NCBI GenBank assembly: GCA_018333895.1
Contig: JAGXSJ010000095.1
Location: 1-54,990 of the forward strand
DNA: 54,990 nt
DNA from: Truepera sp.
Lineage (GTDB): Bacteria; Deinococcota; Deinococci; Deinococcales; Trueperaceae
Direction: 5' to 3'
In this document: piece after piece, positions 51,752 through 54,990 of the stretch
Layout of the letters: each line of letters opens with the position of its first letter
Numbering within the stretch: the first letter of the stretch is position 1
Notes under the pieces: generated by a model
The model's input: the letters and a program-made list of their open reading frames with translations, nothing else
Told to the model about the DNA's origin: nothing
Database searches by the model: none
Position numbers and translations under genes: made by a program

Positions 51752-52672
51752 ATGGCAACGGACGATCCCAAACCCCGGCGAGTAGGGCTGATCCTCAGCG
51801 GCGGCGGTGCGCGGGGCTTTGCGCATATCGGTGTAATTCGGGTGCTCGAGCGCTTAGGCGTCAAGGTTGATGTCATCGCGGGCTCCTCGATGGGCGCGAT
51901 TATCGGCGCCTTTTATGCCAACGGCTACAGCGCGGACGACTGTTATGAGATCGCCCGCAAGACCTCCTGGCGCGATGTCTTCGATCTGTCGCTGCAAGCC
52001 GGCCTGATCAAGGGCGAAAAGCTCCACGCGCTCCTGGCCGAATACCTGCCGGCCCGCTTCGAGGAGCTCAAGCTTCCCTTGGCGGTAGCTACCACCGACA
52101 TTGAGACTGGCGAGGAGGTGTTCCTGTTAGAGGGTGATTTAATCACCGCCATCCGGGCCAGTAGCTGCTTCCCCGGCGCCTTTGAACCGGTTAAGCACCT
52201 GGGCCGCACCCTGGCTGATGGCGGCATTGTCAACAACCTGCCGGTCGATGCAGTGTCGTTTTTGAATGCCAACTTCACCATCGCCTCGGACGTCACCTCG
52301 CCGCGGCGGGCCGAGTTTAAGGACAAGGAGCAAGGGAAGTGGTGGGAACGGATGCTCGCCACTATCAAGCTCGAGCGCCGCAACCCCATGGCACAGATGC
52401 TGCTGCGCTCCACCGATATCATGCAGAGCATCCTGACCGACATCAAGTACAGCCTCCACCCGGCCGATGTCCGGGTGCGCTGCCTAATGCCGCACATCTT
52501 GGTGGAATCGTTTTGGGACCTAGATGAGATCGTGGCCTTAGGCGAAGAGACCGCTGAAGCGACCTTCAGGGCTGCCAACCTGACAGCGCGGCTAGATAGA
52601 ACGGCAGTCAAAACCATCACCAGCCACCCCGAACCCGAGCTGCCTAGCCCCATCCGAGCGAAGCGAGAATGA
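51752..52672 (+). CDS. Patatin-like phospholipase (RssA/YchK type)
   Basis: A 306-residue serine lipase. The oxyanion hole is GGGARGFAHIGV, the nucleophile elbow is GSSMGAIIG and the catalytic aspartate is in LADGGIVNNLPVD, the Ser-Asp dyad of patatins. There is no signal peptide. The C-terminal third is family-variable. The ATG at 51752 has GGAGGAG from the repeat element directly upstream. Confidence 0.92.
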   Translation: MATDDPKPRRVGLILSGGGARGFAHIGVIRVLERLGVKVDVIAGSSMGAIIGAFYANGYSADDCYEIARKTSWRDVFDLSLQAGLIKGEKLHALLAEYLPARFEELKLPLAVATTDIETGEEVFLLEGDLITAIRASSCFPGAFEPVKHLGRTLADGGIVNNLPVDAVSFLNANFTIASDVTSPRRAEFKDKEQGKWWERMLATIKLERRNPMAQMLLRSTDIMQSILTDIKYSLHPADVRVRCLMPHILVESFWDLDEIVALGEETAEATFRAANLTARLDRTAVKTITSHPEPELPSPIRAKRE

Positions 52673-52740
52673 TTCCAAAACGCGGCAAGCGCCAGGGCTA
52701 GTCTTGTGCCCGGGTGTCAGGCCGCAGCGCAGTAGGGTGG

Positions 52741-52746
52741 TAAACT
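52741..52746 (+). promoter_or_regulatory. -10 hexamer TAAACT, leaderless type
   Basis: TAAACT lies 6 bases before the ATG at 52753 of the first signal peptidase gene, with no Shine-Dalgarno. The same hexamer and spacing occur before the HD-domain gene at 54842. Confidence 0.55.
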
Positions 52747-52752
52747 GTGGCT

Positions 52753-53649
52753 ATGGCAACCCCTGCCCGCAAGGCAGCACTCGATCCCAAAAAACTGACC
52801 AGGAAGCAACGCTTCTGGCGCGAGGTGCGCGGCTACGCCGAAGCGATAGTCATCGCTTTCTTAGTGGTAACGTTCCTAGTCACCACCGTCGGGGTGGTGG
52901 GCAGTTCGATGCGCCCCACGCTCGACGGAGGGAGCGGTCGTCTCCCGGAGTCACTGATAACCGGCGACCGGGTGTTTATCCCTAAGTACGACACCTGGCT
53001 GCGCCGCGCCGGTATCCTCGGCCCCTATCAGCGCGGCGAGATAGTGGTGGTCCGCGAGCCCGCCAACGCCCCCTCAGCGCAGTTTCGGAGGCACCGGCCC
53101 TTTTTTATCAAGCGGCTGATCGGTATCCCTGGCGACCGGATCAGGATCGTAGAAGGCCAGGTCTACGTCAACAGCCATCCGGTCGATCAGGGCTTTATTA
53201 CCGAGAGCGGCGAAATTGTTCCCGATCCGGTCAACTTTCCCATCATCACTGTCCGAAACGGTGAAGTGGTAGGTTTTTTAGGTCTCTCGCCCAACACCTG
53301 GCGCCTCACCGCGACCGGGCGTCAACCGGCGCCAGTGACCGACCCCAATGTACAGCTCTTCTATGGCAGCACCATCGCTGCCTTAGCGCCTATCCCGGCC
53401 GATGCGCCCGAAGGAGTGCCGTTCGTACACGAGCTGATCGTTCCGCAAGACCACTACTTCATCCTGGGCGACAACCGCCAAGCGGCTCGGGGCGGCAGCG
53501 AAGACTCGCGCTACTTCGGACCGATCCGGGCCATCACTGTAGCCGGGCGGGCCAACGCGGTGATCTGGCCACCCATGCGCGACGGCGAGTGGAACTGGCG
53601 GCGACTCGGCCCACCGGAGGCCTTTGCGGCCATCCCCGACCCCCGATAG
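52753..53649 (+). CDS. lepB: Type I signal peptidase, long form
   Basis: A protein of about 298 residues with one N-terminal membrane anchor (AIVIAFLVVTFLVTTVGVV). The catalytic serine is Ser52 in GSSMRPTL, and the lysine is in FIKRLIGIPGDRIRI. Box E is LGDNRQAARGGSEDSRYFG. It cleaves signal peptides on the outer face of the membrane. About 90 residues between boxes D and E are extra compared with the neighbour. ATG at 52753 is favoured by TAAACT six bases before; GTG at 52747 is also in frame. Confidence 0.93.
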   Translation: MATPARKAALDPKKLTRKQRFWREVRGYAEAIVIAFLVVTFLVTTVGVVGSSMRPTLDGGSGRLPESLITGDRVFIPKYDTWLRRAGILGPYQRGEIVVVREPANAPSAQFRRHRPFFIKRLIGIPGDRIRIVEGQVYVNSHPVDQGFITESGEIVPDPVNFPIITVRNGEVVGFLGLSPNTWRLTATGRQPAPVTDPNVQLFYGSTIAALAPIPADAPEGVPFVHELIVPQDHYFILGDNRQAARGGSEDSRYFGPIRAITVAGRANAVIWPPMRDGEWNWRRLGPPEAFAAIPDPR

Positions 53650-54264
53650 ATGCTTCAAGCCACCCCTCAGAAGCGTCAGACTCTCTGGCGCCGCACCGTC
53701 AGGCCGCTTTTGGAGGCGGTGGTGGTGGCAGGGCTGTTCGTGACCTTTATCGCCACCACGGTCGGTATCTCCGGCGATTCGATGACCCCCACCCTGCACC
53801 ACGGCGAGCGGGCGCTAGTGCCTAAGTATGAGACCTGGCTGCGGCGGCTCGGCCTCGGTCAGTTTCAGCGCGGCGACATCGTCTACTTCCGCCCGCCGGA
53901 GGGGGTGCCGGAAGCGCGGATCGAACTCCCGCTCGGCCTCGGTTACCGCTCTTACTTCATCAAGCGGATCATCGGCCTACCCGGCGACCGGCTACGCCTT
54001 GAGCACGGGGTGGTCTACCTCAACGGTGAGGTGCTGGTTGAGCCCTATCTGGCTGAATTAGGCAGCAGCAACCTAGCCGAAATCACCGTCCCCAAGGGGC
54101 ACGTGTTCGTGCTCGGCGACCAGCGCGGGCCGTTTGGCAGCGTCGATTCGCGGCGCTTCGGGCCGATCCCGCTGGAATCGCTCTCAGGCCGCACTACTGT
54201 GGTGATCTGGCCGCTGTTGGTGCGCGATAACGGCCAGTGGCGCTTGAATCTGCGCCTACTTTAG
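53650..54264 (+). CDS. Type I signal peptidase, short form
   Basis: A 204-residue paralogue of the preceding enzyme, starting at the base after its stop. A membrane anchor (EAVVVAGLFVTFIATTVGI) is followed by Ser44 in GDSMTPTL, the lysine in FIKRIIGLPGDRLRL, and LGDQRGPFGSVDSRRFG. Box E has GDQ instead of the usual GDN. It lacks the large insertion of the first copy. The two probably arose by tandem duplication and may differ in substrates. Confidence 0.93.
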   Translation: MLQATPQKRQTLWRRTVRPLLEAVVVAGLFVTFIATTVGISGDSMTPTLHHGERALVPKYETWLRRLGLGQFQRGDIVYFRPPEGVPEARIELPLGLGYRSYFIKRIIGLPGDRLRLEHGVVYLNGEVLVEPYLAELGSSNLAEITVPKGHVFVLGDQRGPFGSVDSRRFGPIPLESLSGRTTVVIWPLLVRDNGQWRLNLRLL

Positions 54265-54842
54265 CGCGCCAGGCGCCCGTCTAACCCCAGCACTGCGGCA
54301 CTCTGCTGCATGGCCGCGAGCACAAAGCTGACATGCTCCCACAGCTCGATGCCCAACTCCAGAGCGCCGCGCCTGATGTCCTCGCGGTTTACCCCGCGGG
54401 CAAAGGCCTTATCCTTGAACTTCTTCTTGAGGCTGCCCACCTCCAGGTGGGCGATATCCTTGTCCGGCCTAACCAGCACCGCGGCGGTGATCAGGCCGGT
54501 CACCTCGTCGCAGGCGTAGAGGGTCTTGGCCAGCAGCGAAGTGCGCGGCACTTCGAGAAAGTCGGCGTGCCCTAAGATGGCCTCTAGCACCTCCTCCGGG
54601 TAGCCGAGCTGGCGCAGCTGGCGCACCCCCACCACCGGGTGGCCGTTTTCGCCGATGGTGGGATAGCGCTCGTAATCGAAGTCGTGCAGAAGCGCGGTGA
54701 CCGCCCACTTGGTTTCGTCTTCGCCGAACTGCCGGGCATAGGCTACCACCGCCGCCTCGACCGCCAGCATATGCTTGCGGAGACTATCCGACTCGGTCCA
54801 CTCGGTCATTAACTGATAAGCAGCAGCGCGGGAGAGCGTCAT
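54261..54842 (-). CDS. HD-domain metal-dependent hydrolase
   Basis: A 193-residue protein with an HD phosphohydrolase pattern: VTALLHDFDYERYP, then GENGHPVVGVRQL, AILGHADF and a late aspartate in YACDEVTGLI. Related proteins act on nucleotides or phosphoesters, but the substrate here is unknown. It is convergent with the second signal peptidase gene, overlapping by 4 bases. Confidence 0.85.
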   Translation of the reverse strand: MTLSRAAAYQLMTEWTESDSLRKHMLAVEAAVVAYARQFGEDETKWAVTALLHDFDYERYPTIGENGHPVVGVRQLRQLGYPEEVLEAILGHADFLEVPRTSLLAKTLYACDEVTGLITAAVLVRPDKDIAHLEVGSLKKKFKDKAFARGVNREDIRRGALELGIELWEHVSFVLAAMQQSAAVLGLDGRLAR

Positions 54843-54848
54843 GGCCTT

Positions 54849-54854
54849 AGTTTA
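54849..54854 (-). promoter_or_regulatory. -10 hexamer TAAACT, leaderless type
   Basis: On the minus strand TAAACT is 6 bases before the ATG at 54842, the same arrangement as at 52741. The hexamer sits just after the stop codon of the preceding hydrolase gene. No -35 is recognisable. Confidence 0.5.
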
Positions 54855-54855
54855 C

Positions 54856-54990
54856 CTAGTTGCCGGGGCCGCCCTCGGCGCTCGCCAGCACCAGCTCCCC
54901 CAGCCAAGCAGCGACATCCTGGCCCAGCACCAGCTCGAGCCCTTCATGTCCGCGCGGCGCCTCGAGCCGATGAACCTGCTGCCAGCCCAG
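54856..54990 (-). CDS. C-terminal end of an alpha/beta hydrolase-like protein
   Basis: The minus-strand frame from the window edge reads VHRLEAPRGHEGLEL, then VLGQDVAAWLGELVL, and stops at 54856-54858. The GHE after a strand, followed by a helix ending WLGEL, resembles the catalytic-histidine region of dienelactone-hydrolase or carboxylesterase-type enzymes. Only 44 residues are visible, so the family call is tentative. Confidence 0.5.
   Translation of the reverse strand: MGWQQVHRLEAPRGHEGLELVLGQDVAAWLGELVLASAEGGPGN

Overview
The window is about 55 kb of GC-rich bacterial chromosome carrying about 60 genes, mostly in tightly overlapping operons (ATGA, GTGA and TGATG junctions). I infer a member of the Deinococcota, possibly close to Truepera. 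The main clue is a recurrent promoter form in which a -10 hexamer (TAAACT, TATAAT, TACAAT, TATGCT) sits 5-6 bases before a start codon that often has no Shine-Dalgarno (SD) sequence. This is the leaderless-mRNA arrangement known to be common in that phylum. There is no rRNA or multi-gene phylogenetic marker I could compare, so the assignment is tentative.

Layout, left to right. (1) 1-2355: sugar or sugar-acid catabolism (FGGY kinase end, shikimate-dehydrogenase-like enzyme, KDPG-type aldolase). (2) 2412-8817, minus strand: a complete [NiFe]-hydrogenase maturation operon (protease, hypA, B, F, C, D, E) whose upstream end is a 50-residue remnant of the hydrogenase cytochrome b. No hydrogenase structural subunit is in the window. 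(3) 9177-12941: a Tat-exported molybdopterin oxidoreductase with a Nap/Nas-like catalytic subunit and DmsB/DmsC-like partners. (4) 12961-16375: an esterase and a MalY/PatB lyase diverging from one shared CATG, an orphan BrnA-like antitoxin and a monoacylglycerol-lipase-like hydrolase. (5) 16566-21424: purS, purC and purB interleaved with two HEPN/nucleotidyltransferase modules, an orphan FitA-like antitoxin, an ornithine-cyclodeaminase remnant and a small membrane protein. (6) 21512-25825: gyrA, a nucleoside hydrolase and an ftsE without ftsX. (7) 25827-30478, minus strand: a sugar-phosphate operon pgi-pgm-pgl-rpiA. (8) 30823-40238: an Mrp/Mbh-like cation/proton antiporter operon with four NuoL/M/N-type subunits. 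(9) 40283-42944: a split chromate transporter coupled to a gamma-glutamyltransferase-like gene, then tRNA-Pro with a clear promoter and terminator. (10) 43214-47573, minus strand: VapBC, lutABC lactate oxidation and a HigBA-like module. (11) 47698-54990: a secreted stalk-domain protein, thiolase, GH13 glucosidase, patatin phospholipase, two tandem type I signal peptidases, an HD-domain hydrolase and the end of an alpha/beta hydrolase.

The strongest unexplained structure is a family of short intergenic elements at four loci (about 1587-1692, 16376-16558, 32302-32473, 51642-51754). Each sits between an SD-preceded mini reading frame and the next real gene. The three most complete copies carry AATAGGG...CGCCYCTAC, and all four carry tandem 7- or 8-bp repeats and end in a GGAGGA SD. 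The element appears to supply the ribosome binding site for the gene behind it. Other points of interest are the hydrogenase-less hyp operon, the four-antiporter Mrp-like complex in which one subunit lacks the conserved TM5 glutamate, a tandem MDDAL-stop repeat before the last antiporter gene, and a HEPN/nucleotidyltransferase pair translationally coupled to purB.
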